Below are positions 22,452 to 31,183 of a stretch of 64,000 nucleotides of DNA, one piece after another. A model generated the notes under the pieces. That model saw only the letters and a list, made by a program, of their open reading frames with translations, did no database searches and was not told where the DNA came from. Position 1 is the stretch's first letter. The number at the start of each line of letters is the position of its first letter. A program made the position numbers and the translations under genes. Location: assembly GCA_023667345.1 (NCBI GenBank), contig JAMPAF010000001.1:119873-183872 (forward strand), given 5' to 3'. Source of the stretch: Clostridiales bacterium (GTDB lineage Bacteria; Bacillota; Clostridia; Christensenellales; Borkfalkiaceae).

Positions 22452-23240
22452 TTATTCCTTTGGAATAACAAAGCACACTTTATCCATTTCAGCTCTCATA
22501 AATTTATCCGAGTAGTGGACGTAAGTTTTGCCGACAAGCCTTTCGGGGCTGTCGCCCATCCAAAGCTCAACTACTTCACGTTTTGCCTTTTCGTCGCAGA
22601 TGGATGCGAACGTGTGCCGAAGCTGGTAAGGTACAACACCTTCGCCGAGTGCCTTTTTCATCATATCGAGCGTTCTATCGTAGGAAAGGGGCGATTTAAG
22701 CGGCGAATTGAAATTGAAGAATTTTTCTGCCTGACGGGGGATAGGTATCTTTTTGTATGCCTTTTTCCCGTTTTTTCTTTTTCCGTTCCTGCAAATTAAG
22801 AAGCCATTTTCAAAACGTGCTTCGTCGTCAATCTCGCAAGGGCGGAGTCCGAAGAAATACATAGCGAGAGCAAAATTCCTTATTCTGTCGTAGAACGGCT
22901 CTTTAAGGTTGGTAAGGAATTTAACAATCTGTTCGTCGCTTATTCTGTCCCTATTTTCACGCTCTGCGCGCTTGAAAGGTATCATATCAACGGGATTGAT
23001 GGTTATATTTCCGTTTGCCTTTGCGTACTTAAAAATGCCGTTAAACACCGTTCTCATATCTTCGTAACGTCTTGGGGTATCGAGTGCCTTCATAACTTCG
23101 TCGATGTCTTTCGTATGAATATCCCCGATAAGTTTGTTTTTAATTTCATCGGGAATACACCGTCTAATAAGGCTACTGTAGTCTTTCCACGTATTTTCCG
23201 CAACGGTCGTATGAAAGTTTTGGGTTAATCGGTTCGTCAA
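22452..23240 (-). CDS. Tyrosine recombinase (integrase), short at the N-terminus
   Basis: 262 residues. A core-binding domain (TTVAENTWKDYSSLIRRCIP onward, to about 90) is followed by the catalytic domain: Arg in GLRPCE (R123), YQLRHTFAS (R198, H199), the ELWMGDSP segment and the nucleophile region GKTYVHYSD (Y230 the best candidate). It would integrate and excise the island at the tRNA-Cys end. The only start available is a TTG with a stop codon two codons upstream. No arm-binding N-terminal domain is present, whereas relatives are usually 350-400 residues. A fragment related to this gene's own middle lies in another frame just upstream. The gene therefore looks rearranged and may be inactive or need another integrase. 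Confidence 0.8.
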   Translation of the reverse strand: MTNRLTQNFHTTVAENTWKDYSSLIRRCIPDEIKNKLIGDIHTKDIDEVMKALDTPRRYEDMRTVFNGIFKYAKANGNITINPVDMIPFKRAERENRDRISDEQIVKFLTNLKEPFYDRIRNFALAMYFFGLRPCEIDDEARFENGFLICRNGKRKNGKKAYKKIPIPRQAEKFFNFNSPLKSPLSYDRTLDMMKKALGEGVVPYQLRHTFASICDEKAKREVVELWMGDSPERLVGKTYVHYSDKFMRAEMDKVCFVIPKE

Positions 23241-23319
23241 AATTTATAAATTCCGTTGCCTGTTCGGGTATCTTACGTTGTTCCCGTTCTGCGCGTTTAA
23301 AGGGTAAAAGCGTAACCAG
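23203..23319 (-). pseudogene. Fragment of a second integrase copy
   Basis: In another frame of the minus strand the sequence reads LLPFKRAEREQRKIPEQATE followed by FINFDEPINPKLSYDR. These resemble two separate parts of the intact integrase (MIPFKRAERENR at about 86-97, and IPRQAEKFFNFNSPLKSPLSYDR at about 156-179), joined with the middle missing. It overlaps the first codons of the integrase gene and suggests a tandem duplication followed by deletion. Confidence 0.6.
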
Positions 23320-23418
23320 ATTATGGGAAATGACGAAATTCGCCGCGCCGCTGCGCTTTCGTTTATTTGGCGCTTCCGAAACTTATTTTGCCGCGGCGAA
23401 ATCATTCGCCGTTAAACG

Positions 23419-23510
23419 TTGACGCAATATGCCGTTTTATGGTATGATTTTTTATGAAAGCGATAGCTTTCCACGAGACAAAATGTAAAAATTGTCGAAA
23501 AACTGCGTAA
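23419..23510 (+). promoter_or_regulatory. Promoter and conserved leader of the nuclease-helicase operon
   Basis: TTGACG (23419-23424), 18 bases, TATGAT (23443-23448). An 18-codon frame MKAIAFHETKCKNCRKTA starts five bases after the -10 (23454-23510), so it could only be translated leaderless. The whole stretch to about 23512 aligns without net gaps to 27978-28071 in front of the type I restriction operon. Confidence 0.6.
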
Positions 23511-23553
23511 AAAGTTGAAAGAAAAGCGTCTCAGATATAAAAGGAGTATGCTA

Positions 23554-25056
23554 ATGAAGCCTGTTAATTTATTTGAATTTTCAAAATCGTTCTTTTTGCC
23601 TGAAAAACCGTTAGGGGCTTATGAACAATTCAATTCCCGACGGGACAAAAAAATTCAGATAAAAAGCCGCGAAATAGAAACTATTCAAAAATGTATTTCT
23701 ATTCTCTGCAGTTTTGTCGATTTGGAAAACTGGGACGGGTTTTATTACTCATTCTCTATTCCGCAAATATCAAAGGAATTCGACCTGCTTAAATTGGGTG
23801 ATGAAAAAATCCTGAATTTAGAGCTGAAAAGCGAGTATACTTCGGATGAAAAATTATTAAAACAGCTACTGCGCAATAATTATTATTTATCTCACTTGAA
23901 CAAAGAAATAACAGAAATCGTTTATGTGGCAGACAGAAACATATTTTATATTCTTCAAGACAAACAGCTTATCGAAACAGACGCTGAAACAGTCGGCGAA
24001 ATCATTAAAGGAATTAATAATTTTTATCCTGACGATATCGAAGTTCTGTTCAGACCTTCGCAATTTTTAGTGTCACCCATAAATACGCCCGAAAAATTTA
24101 TCAGCGGCAATTATTTCTTAACCGACCATCAGGAAGCAATAAAGAACGAGATAATGGCGGACAGAAAAAGCAACAGCGGCGCTTATGCCTTTTATCAGGT
24201 TACGGGCGGCGCGGGCACGGGAAAAACTCTTTTAATTTACGATATTGCCAAAAGCCTTGCACAGAAAGAGAAGATTTGCGTAATTCACTGTGCGTATTTA
24301 GCGGAAGGGCATAACTATCTGAACAGGCATTTGAGAAACGTTTCCATTATTTCGATAAAGGATATGTACGGAATAAAATACGAGGATTTTGACGGAATTG
24401 TGGTAGACGAATCGCACCGTCTGCACGATGACCAACTGACTTTCGTTTGCGAAAAAATAAAAACATTGAATAAATTTTGCGTGTTCGGGTCGGACGGAGA
24501 ACAGTACTTGACAAAAACCGAACAAAAAGACGGGATTTGCGATAAAATTTATAATTTAGAGGGCTGTAAACACTTTCAGTTGACAAATAAGATACGTACA
24601 AATCCGGAGCTGGCTGATTTTATCCACCTGCTCAGAAAAATTAACGAGCCCGTCAGGACAAAGTCGTTCCCGAACGTAAAAATAATGTACGCCGATTCTT
24701 ATGAATATGCAAACGTATTGATAGAAAAATACAGTAAGTGCGGCTATAAATACATAAGCTTTACACCGTCATCGTATTGCAGTCATAACATAGACAAATT
24801 ATTAAAAAGTGAAAATACGCACAAAGTTATCGGACAGGAATTCGATAACGTATTAATGGTTATAAACGAGAGCTTCGAATATAAGGAGGACGGTAGACTG
24901 GCTGCTTACGAACACCCAGTTCCCGATTACCTTTTTGCCCAACTGCTTTATCAGGGCTTAACACGCGTGAGAGAAAAGCTGCTTTTAATAATTTTAAATA
25001 ATGAAACGCTATTTGAGAAGCTGATGGGGGCAATAAAAAATGCCACGAAAGCCTGA
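23554..25056 (+). CDS. Nuclease-like domain fused to a DUF2075-type helicase/ATPase (putative defence protein)
   Basis: 500 residues from the ATG at 23554, which has AGGAG seven bases upstream. The N-terminal ~180 residues contain FDLLKLGDEKILNLELKSE: Asp77, then Glu90-x-Lys92, the pattern of a PD-(D/E)xK nuclease core. The rest is a superfamily 1 helicase-like ATPase of the DUF2075 type: Walker A GGAGTGKT (from 218), Walker B IVVDESHR (Asp285), LTNKIRTNPELADF, IGQEFDNVLMV and YQGLTRVREKLLLI near the end. Such fusions are widespread in defence islands and could cut or unwind foreign DNA or RNA; the actual substrate is unknown. The stop overlaps the Nudix gene start. Base composition is more AT-rich than the core genes. 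Confidence 0.75.
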   Translation: MKPVNLFEFSKSFFLPEKPLGAYEQFNSRRDKKIQIKSREIETIQKCISILCSFVDLENWDGFYYSFSIPQISKEFDLLKLGDEKILNLELKSEYTSDEKLLKQLLRNNYYLSHLNKEITEIVYVADRNIFYILQDKQLIETDAETVGEIIKGINNFYPDDIEVLFRPSQFLVSPINTPEKFISGNYFLTDHQEAIKNEIMADRKSNSGAYAFYQVTGGAGTGKTLLIYDIAKSLAQKEKICVIHCAYLAEGHNYLNRHLRNVSIISIKDMYGIKYEDFDGIVVDESHRLHDDQLTFVCEKIKTLNKFCVFGSDGEQYLTKTEQKDGICDKIYNLEGCKHFQLTNKIRTNPELADFIHLLRKINEPVRTKSFPNVKIMYADSYEYANVLIEKYSKCGYKYISFTPSSYCSHNIDKLLKSENTHKVIGQEFDNVLMVINESFEYKEDGRLAAYEHPVPDYLFAQLLYQGLTRVREKLLLIILNNETLFEKLMGAIKNATKA

Positions 25057-25444
25057 TACAAATGTAATCAAAGTCGTTGCGGCGTTGATTTGGCGCGGAG
25101 ATAAATTCTTGATTTGCCAAAGACCTGCAAACAAGGCGAGAGGGCTGTTGTGGGAATTTGTAGGCGGCAAGGTTGAAGAGGGCGAAACGCGGGAGCAGGC
25201 GCTTTGCCGCGAGTGCGGGGAAGAGCTTGCAATCACGGTTGAGCCGCACAGTATTTTTACCGAGATTATGCACGAATATCCCGACATAACCATTCATTTA
25301 ACATTGTTTAACTGCACCATATTACGGGGTCAACCGCAACTTTTAGAGCATAACGCTATGAAATGGATAACAAAAGCCGAGATATCAAACTATGAATTTT
25401 GCCCCGCCGACGCGGAGATTTTGAAGAAGATTAATGAAAAGTAA
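25040..25444 (+). CDS. Nudix hydrolase, MutT/8-oxo-dGTPase-like
   Basis: 134 residues. The Nudix box is GGKVEEGETREQALCRECGE followed by EL, with all metal-binding Glu present and only the late Gly changed to Ala. It begins with IKVVAALIWRGDKFLICQRP, typical of CTP pyrophosphohydrolase/MutT types that clean damaged or unusual nucleoside triphosphates. Its start overlaps the helicase gene by 17 bases and its end overlaps the propeller gene by 11 bases, so the three are translated as one unit. In this context it might act on nucleotides made or changed during infection instead of simple housekeeping; that is inference. Confidence 0.85.
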   Translation: MPRKPDTNVIKVVAALIWRGDKFLICQRPANKARGLLWEFVGGKVEEGETREQALCRECGEELAITVEPHSIFTEIMHEYPDITIHLTLFNCTILRGQPQLLEHNAMKWITKAEISNYEFCPADAEILKKINEK

Positions 25445-27950
25445 ACCCACGCGGACATTAACCGCAATATTAATATCGCTTATATGCGTTCTGTTGCTTG
25501 CCGTCACGGGCGTATTTTGCGGGGAAAACGCCGCATATGCGGCGGGCGAGAGCAACTTTAAGCTGACCGAAACGGTGCTCGGGATAGGCGGAGGCGGCGC
25601 CGTCTTTACGCCGAAGATAAGTCCTTTCAACGCAAACGATATGGCGGTGAGCGTCGATATGGGCGGCGTTTATATTTCCCGTAACGCGGGCAGTGAGTGG
25701 CGCAGAAAGAATTTAAACGGACAGGTATTGACCGCGTATTACGACCCCACGCAGGAAAACGTTGTCTATGCGGGCGGTTCGGGGCTGTATAAAAGCGTGG
25801 ACGGCGGCGATAATTTCGAGCTGTTTTTCCCGAATAAGGACGACTTGACGGCAAGCCTTAACAACGCGGAAAACAATCTGCGCTATCTCTATACCCGCTC
25901 GGGAATTTACCCGACGGAGAAAGCGGTAAAGGACGTGCTGGTCAATCCGAACGACCGCGACAACGTTTTCATACTCATGTTTTCCGCCTCGTCGGCGGGG
26001 CTTGACGGCGCGATATTCGAGACCGCAGACGGCGGAGTGACCTTCGAAAAAATAATTTCCTATACTCTTGCGAAGAGGTTTAACTCAAATATTTTGTTCG
26101 AGCTGAATAAACTCCTTTATCAGAAAGAGAGCAATACGCTGTATTTTGCGACGGGCGAGGGGGTATATAAATACGACAGCGCCGCAAAAACGGCGGGAAA
26201 AGTATATTCTTCGCAAAAGGGTATCGTCGATATAGTTACGGTGTTTGAAGACGGCGCGACGCGCTTTATCGCCGTTGAAAACGGAAGCGCAACCGAAGGC
26301 TGCAAAACGAGGGTGTTCGTCACGGATAATTTTACGGATATCGACGATATAACGCAGAAAATCACAGCGGGCTTGCCCCGCACGATAACGAACGGGGATA
26401 AACAAACCTCGTATAACTGGTCGTTCAGCTATTTAGACGCAACCTCGACCGAAAATATATATCTGTCGCAGGCGAGCTATGCGGAGGATACAAGTATTTA
26501 CGTCTACGGCATAGAAGGCATACTGCATTACGACGGCAACGGCGGCGAATGGCTTTACGGCAACAACCCCGCGATAGATAACAACGCCAAAAACCAGATG
26601 AGCCTTAAAAACCGCGGGTGGAGCGACGGAAATTATAAATCCTACGGCATTGCGGTAAGCAAGCAGCAGGGCTACGAAAACACTATTCTATATACAACCA
26701 TAACGGGCGTCTACTATTCGCCCGACGGCACAGACTTTTACCAGCGCTACTGTGACGTAACCAAGGACGGCAACACCGTCTGCTATTCCACAACGGGCTT
26801 GAACGAGCAGACTACGTACGGCATTGTTACAGACCCTTTCAATAAAGATAACGTGTTTATCTTGAACACCGATTTGGGGCTTATCCGCAGCGAGGACGGC
26901 GGCAGGTCGTGGCAAAGGGCGATAGGCGGCGTGCCCTTCGGCGGCAGTCTCAATTCTTACGACATGGTGTTCGACCCGAGATTTGCGGGCGTTGCGTATT
27001 CGCTTTGGTCGAACAGGCACGACGTGCCCTATTCCCCCGCGAACGAAGCGGGAAAGGCAGGCGCGTTTTTATATTCGTCCGACGGCGGCAAGAGCTGGAA
27101 CGACGGTTATTCTTCGGGTATTCCCGCCGACGCCACGCCAGTTAAAATGAGCGTCATATTCCCGAACGATAAAAACGCCGACGCCGTTATTTACGTCGCT
27201 ACTTTCAACAAAGGCTTTTTTGTCAGTTATAATTCGGGCAAAACGTTTACGGAGTTAAACGACGGCATTGCGCCCGTAGAATATAATTCCGCAAACAGCT
27301 TTATTTTGGGCTGCGATATCGAGGCAAAGGACGGCAGAGTGTTCGCCATGACGGCGAAAAGCACATACGGCGGCGGGGTTCAGTCGGGCGAGGTATTTGA
27401 ACTTATAGACGGCGTTTGGCAGAAAATTGCGTTGCCAGACGGCGCAGACAACCCGAGGGATATCTATTATAGCGGCGGCACGCTGTATATCTCATGCACG
27501 ACCAACAGAAAGAATTTCACCGCAAGCGGGTTTACAAACTTCGCGGGCGGCGTTTACGCCTGTAAAGACGGACAGACGGACTTGATTTTCGACGACAGTA
27601 TCTCCGCCACGGGCGTGCAGATTGATTCGAAAGGAACGCTGTTTATATCCGATATTAACGGGAATATCTACCGCAAAGAGGCGGGCGGGGAATACGAAAA
27701 GATTTACGATAATTTTCATACCCTCAGCAAGGGCTTACAGTTGACGGACGACGATGAACTGTATCTTCCGACTTTGGGCGGCGGACTGTTAAAACTGAAA
27801 GGGCTGAGCGGACTGTATTCGCGTTCCGCGGCGAAAAATAAGGGAGGCAACCTTGCGCTATGTATAGGTTTGCCCGTTGCCGCCGTAGCGGTTGCCGCGA
27901 TTATAACCGTCGTCCTTATCCGCCTCCGCCCGCGCAGGCAAAAGCGGTGA
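25434..27950 (+). CDS. Secreted, membrane-anchored beta-propeller (BNR/sortilin-like) protein
   Basis: 838 residues. A signal peptide (basic start, hydrophobic core 10-30, AYAAGESN cleavage region) and a C-terminal membrane helix (about 805-828) with a basic tail place the body outside the cell. At least six Asp-box motifs appear: SRNAGSEWR, SVDGGDNFE, TADGGVTFE, SEDGGRSWQ, SSDGGKSWN and SYNSGKTFT, the mark of BNR/GH74/VPS10-type propellers, which bind or cleave polysaccharides or proteins. No catalytic Asp pair can be assigned. It overlaps the Nudix gene by 11 bases, yet its GC content is nearer to core genes, so its functional link with the helicase and Nudix proteins is uncertain. Confidence 0.8.
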   Translation: MKSKPTRTLTAILISLICVLLLAVTGVFCGENAAYAAGESNFKLTETVLGIGGGGAVFTPKISPFNANDMAVSVDMGGVYISRNAGSEWRRKNLNGQVLTAYYDPTQENVVYAGGSGLYKSVDGGDNFELFFPNKDDLTASLNNAENNLRYLYTRSGIYPTEKAVKDVLVNPNDRDNVFILMFSASSAGLDGAIFETADGGVTFEKIISYTLAKRFNSNILFELNKLLYQKESNTLYFATGEGVYKYDSAAKTAGKVYSSQKGIVDIVTVFEDGATRFIAVENGSATEGCKTRVFVTDNFTDIDDITQKITAGLPRTITNGDKQTSYNWSFSYLDATSTENIYLSQASYAEDTSIYVYGIEGILHYDGNGGEWLYGNNPAIDNNAKNQMSLKNRGWSDGNYKSYGIAVSKQQGYENTILYTTITGVYYSPDGTDFYQRYCDVTKDGNTVCYSTTGLNEQTTYGIVTDPFNKDNVFILNTDLGLIRSEDGGRSWQRAIGGVPFGGSLNSYDMVFDPRFAGVAYSLWSNRHDVPYSPANEAGKAGAFLYSSDGGKSWNDGYSSGIPADATPVKMSVIFPNDKNADAVIYVATFNKGFFVSYNSGKTFTELNDGIAPVEYNSANSFILGCDIEAKDGRVFAMTAKSTYGGGVQSGEVFELIDGVWQKIALPDGADNPRDIYYSGGTLYISCTTNRKNFTASGFTNFAGGVYACKDGQTDLIFDDSISATGVQIDSKGTLFISDINGNIYRKEAGGEYEKIYDNFHTLSKGLQLTDDDELYLPTLGGGLLKLKGLSGLYSRSAAKNKGGNLALCIGLPVAAVAVAAIITVVLIRLRPRRQKR

Positions 27951-27977
27951 AAACAATACCGTTCACAAAATCCGGCA

Positions 27978-28071
27978 TTGACGAAATATACCGTTTTATG
28001 GTAAAATTCTTTTTATGGTAATAGTGGTTTATTCCGAAACAAAAGGGAAGAATTGTTGAAAAATTGCGTAA
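27978..28071 (+). promoter_or_regulatory. Promoter and conserved leader of the type I restriction operon
   Basis: TTGACG (27978-27983), 18 bases, TAAAAT (28002-28007). The 57-base frame from 28015 aligns codon for codon with the leader peptide at 23454 (ETK-KNC core) but has TGA where the other has CGA at codon 15; the final TAA is at the same place. A TACC-N7-GGTA symmetry straddles the spacer in both. The rest up to 28145 is AT-rich leader. Confidence 0.6.
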
Positions 28072-28162
28072 AAAATCTAATGTAATTGCGTCTTATATAT
28101 GATTCGGGATATAGTCACGCGTAATAAAGCGGTGATTTTAGCAACAAAAGGAGCGTGCAAAA

Positions 28163-30253
28163 ATGACAAACAAGATTTTAGATACGATGTGGGACGATAA
28201 TCCCATAGACATAACGCAGGAGGCGAATTTTATTTGGTCGATTGCCAACAAATTGCGCGGCTCGTATATGCCCGACCACTACGGCGACGTTATTATTCCC
28301 ATGACGATTTTGCGCCGCTTTGAATGTGCGCTCGAAAATAAAAAGAAAGCGGTAACGGTTGCCTTCAAAGCTGACCCCTCTCTTCCGTATAAAAAACTCT
28401 GCAAAATTTCGGGCTATCAATTTTACAACACAAGCGAATATAACCTTGCAGAACTTTGCAACGACTCCAAAAGCATTGCGGCAAACTTTAAGAATTACAT
28501 CAAAGGTTTTTCGCCTAACGTGCAAGAGATTTTCGGACAGCTCGAAATGGACAAGCACATTGACAAAATGGATAAGGACGGCTGTCTTTATACCGTAGTG
28601 CAAGCCTTTTCCACTCTTGACCTGTCTATCCAAACCTACGACAGCATTAAAATGGGGTATATATTTGAAAATCTTATCGGCAGGTTCTATCAGAACGTTG
28701 ACGCAGGACAGTATTACACGGGCAGAGATATAATCAAACTTCTTGTAGAGATTTTAATGGCGGAGGGGTGCGACGATATTTTTGACAGTCACAAGGTCAT
28801 CACCGTTCTCGACCAAGCCTGCGGAACGGGCGGTATGCTTTCAACCGCGTATTCATACATAATGCACTACAATCCCACTGCGGACGTAAAACTTTTCGGG
28901 CAGGAATTTATGGGGCAAACCTATGCCATAGGTCTTGCCGAAATGCTCATTAAAAATCAGGACGCGTCGAATTTCCGCCACGTCGATACCTTCAAAGAAG
29001 ATTGCTTTAAAGATACGAAAATGCGTTTTGTTATCGAAAACCCGCCGTTCGGCACGCCATGGTCGGGTAAGGACGCAAAGGCGGGGCAGGAAGAAGCCGT
29101 GCGTACCGAATTTAAAAAAGGCGAGTTCGAGAGCCGTTGGGGGCACGGACTTCCGAGCGGCGGCGACTCGCAAATGATTTTCTTACAATCCGCCGTGGAT
29201 AAAATGGACGATAAGTGCGGACGTGCCGCCATTATCGAGAACGGCTCGCCGCTGTTTAACGGCGATACCGCTTCGGGCGAAAGTCAAATCCGCCGTTGGC
29301 TGTTGCAAAAAGATTTAATCGAGGCGATTATCGCCTTGCCGACCGACTTATTTTACAACACGGGTATTCAGACCTATGTATGGATACTTTCCAAAAACAA
29401 GCGAAAAGAGCGCAAGGGCAAAATTCAGCTTATAAACGCCGCCGACATTTACCATAAACTGCGCAAGGCGGTAGGCAACAAAAAGAACGAAATTACCAAA
29501 GAGGACAGAAAGGTTATCACGCATTTGTATGCCGACTTTGTCCCCACCGACACCTGCAAAATTTTTGATAATACGGAGTTTTTGTACAGAGAGTATGCAG
29601 TAATGCAACCCCTGCAAAGAAGCTATGCCATCACCGAAGACCGCATAGAGCAAATGCTCGTTAAAGGTTCGCTTTCGGCTGTTTACGACGAAGCAAAGGT
29701 TGCGGAATATGAAAATATGGGCGTTGCTATCGAAGAGAAAGACAGAAAAAAGCATGAAAGTATGCTTGCAAACAAGCCGCTTTTCGATAGCGTTATACAA
29801 ATACTTAAAGCTAACGTTTCGGACAAGATTTATAAGGACCCGAAAGCGTTTATCGAATTGCTTACTTCGATATTGCCGATAGATAAAAAGCTGATTGAAA
29901 AAATTGCCGCGGGGCTTTCCGCCATGGATAAAACTGCGGAAATTCAGCGCGATAAAAAGGGCAATATTCTTTACGATAAGGAAACTTACGATAAGGAAAT
30001 AGTGAAATACACGGAAAGCGTAGAGGATTATATGGCGCGTGAGGTTTTGCCTTACGTACCCGACGCTCAGTGGTTTTGGGAAGAAAATTTGGGCGCAAAG
30101 AAGCCCGTTATAAAAATCGGTGCGGAAATACCTTTTACAAGGTATTTCTATAAATACAGTCAGCCGCAACCGAGCGACGAGCTCGCCGTAAAATTTATGG
30201 ACTTGGAATTAAGCGTAAGCGAAAGAATCGACAAACTGTTCGGGGATAAGTAA
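28163..30253 (+). CDS. hsdM: Type I restriction-modification DNA methyltransferase, M subunit
   Basis: 696 residues. An N-terminal helical HsdM_N domain (to about 150) is followed by the N6-adenine methyltransferase: motif I LDQACGTGGMLS (about 216-227) for S-adenosylmethionine, and motif IV NPPF (about 293-296) at the catalytic site. A long C-terminal helical part contacts the specificity subunit. The M2S complex methylates one adenine in each half of a split target and, with HsdR, restricts unmodified DNA. AAAGGAG lies just before the ATG. It is first in the operon hsdM, AbiJ-like pseudogene, hsdS, zinc-ribbon gene, hsdR. Confidence 0.95.
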   Translation: MTNKILDTMWDDNPIDITQEANFIWSIANKLRGSYMPDHYGDVIIPMTILRRFECALENKKKAVTVAFKADPSLPYKKLCKISGYQFYNTSEYNLAELCNDSKSIAANFKNYIKGFSPNVQEIFGQLEMDKHIDKMDKDGCLYTVVQAFSTLDLSIQTYDSIKMGYIFENLIGRFYQNVDAGQYYTGRDIIKLLVEILMAEGCDDIFDSHKVITVLDQACGTGGMLSTAYSYIMHYNPTADVKLFGQEFMGQTYAIGLAEMLIKNQDASNFRHVDTFKEDCFKDTKMRFVIENPPFGTPWSGKDAKAGQEEAVRTEFKKGEFESRWGHGLPSGGDSQMIFLQSAVDKMDDKCGRAAIIENGSPLFNGDTASGESQIRRWLLQKDLIEAIIALPTDLFYNTGIQTYVWILSKNKRKERKGKIQLINAADIYHKLRKAVGNKKNEITKEDRKVITHLYADFVPTDTCKIFDNTEFLYREYAVMQPLQRSYAITEDRIEQMLVKGSLSAVYDEAKVAEYENMGVAIEEKDRKKHESMLANKPLFDSVIQILKANVSDKIYKDPKAFIELLTSILPIDKKLIEKIAAGLSAMDKTAEIQRDKKGNILYDKETYDKEIVKYTESVEDYMAREVLPYVPDAQWFWEENLGAKKPVIKIGAEIPFTRYFYKYSQPQPSDELAVKFMDLELSVSERIDKLFGDK

Positions 30254-30254
30254 G

Positions 30255-31183
30255 ATGGAAAGAGGTTCTAAATCATTAAAAAAAGTGCAAATAAGAGGTG
30301 GGTTTAGTGATAGAAACCATATAAATGAAATTAGCACTGTTATTCAAATAAATGAATTTAGTGAACGCGTGAGAACTCAATTATATAATGGGTTAATATC
30401 ATTCTGACTAAAGATAGTGAATTACTTAATATTGATAATTTATATGTAAATATATTAGATAATGTTTATTGCGAAGTTATAGATAGTTTTGATAGGTATG
30501 CTGTTATTGTTTACGTGGAAAGATGCAAAAAATACATAAAAGGTACTTTTATGCAAGATACCTATGATGCAATTTTATCGTTAATTGAGTATATTGTTAA
30601 TTTTTTAACTTCTTCAATAAACAATCAATATCGGCAACCTGATTTCAATAATCAGGGTTATCCGATTTATTTTAATGAATATCAATATATGAATACACTA
30701 TTTGAAGTAGAATGCGTGGGGTATCGTTTTGTGGGCGACCAAATTGTTGCCATTACGGAGCAAACGGAGATAGAAGAAATAGAGCAGACTTTAAATAATT
30801 CAATAGGTGGTTGCAGAACACATATAGAAAAAGCAGTAGGTTTTTTAGCCGATAGAGAAAAGAAAGATTATAAAAATTGTATAAAAGAAAGCATTAGTGC
30901 TGTAGAGTCAATTTGTCAATTAATAACTGGAAATGATAAAGCAACATTGGGACAAGCATTAAAATTATTAAAAGACAAAGGAGTAAAAATTCATTCGGCA
31001 TTAGAGTCAGCTTTTTCAAAATTATATGGATATACTTCTGACGAGGGTGGAATACGCCATTGCGAGGGAATGTTTGAAAGTAACGTAACTTTTGAAGAAG
31101 CAAAGTTTATGCTTGTTAGTTGTAGTGCATTCGTTAATTATTTGATAGCGGAATATGGCAAATTGGGTGGTAAAGATGACTGA
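30255..31183 (+). pseudogene. AbiJ_NTD4-like abortive-infection gene, interrupted by a frameshift
   Basis: The ATG at 30255 follows the hsdM stop by one base and gives SLKKVQIRGGFSDRNHINEI...FSERVRTQLYNGLISF, then a stop at 30404-30406. In the +2 frame the sequence continues from 30389 as WVNIILTKDSELLNIDNLYV, and runs to 31183. Joining RTQLYN to WVNIIL restores the expected pattern of the AbiJ_NTD4 family, so one base (a T near 30389) seems lost. The C-terminal half is intact and typical: RTHIEKAVGFLADREKKDYK, SISAVESICQLI, LYGYTSDEGGIRH and FMLVSCSAFVNYL. A downstream GTG at 30515 could express a 222-residue fragment. Strongly AT-rich, unlike hsdM and hsdR, so probably a separate arrival in the operon. 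A sequencing error is the other explanation. Confidence 0.75.

Noticed and set aside
23515-23553. Longer start (TTG) of the nuclease-helicase gene
   Set aside because: The ATG at 23554 has AGGAG at ideal distance; the TTG has none and lies in the conserved leader.
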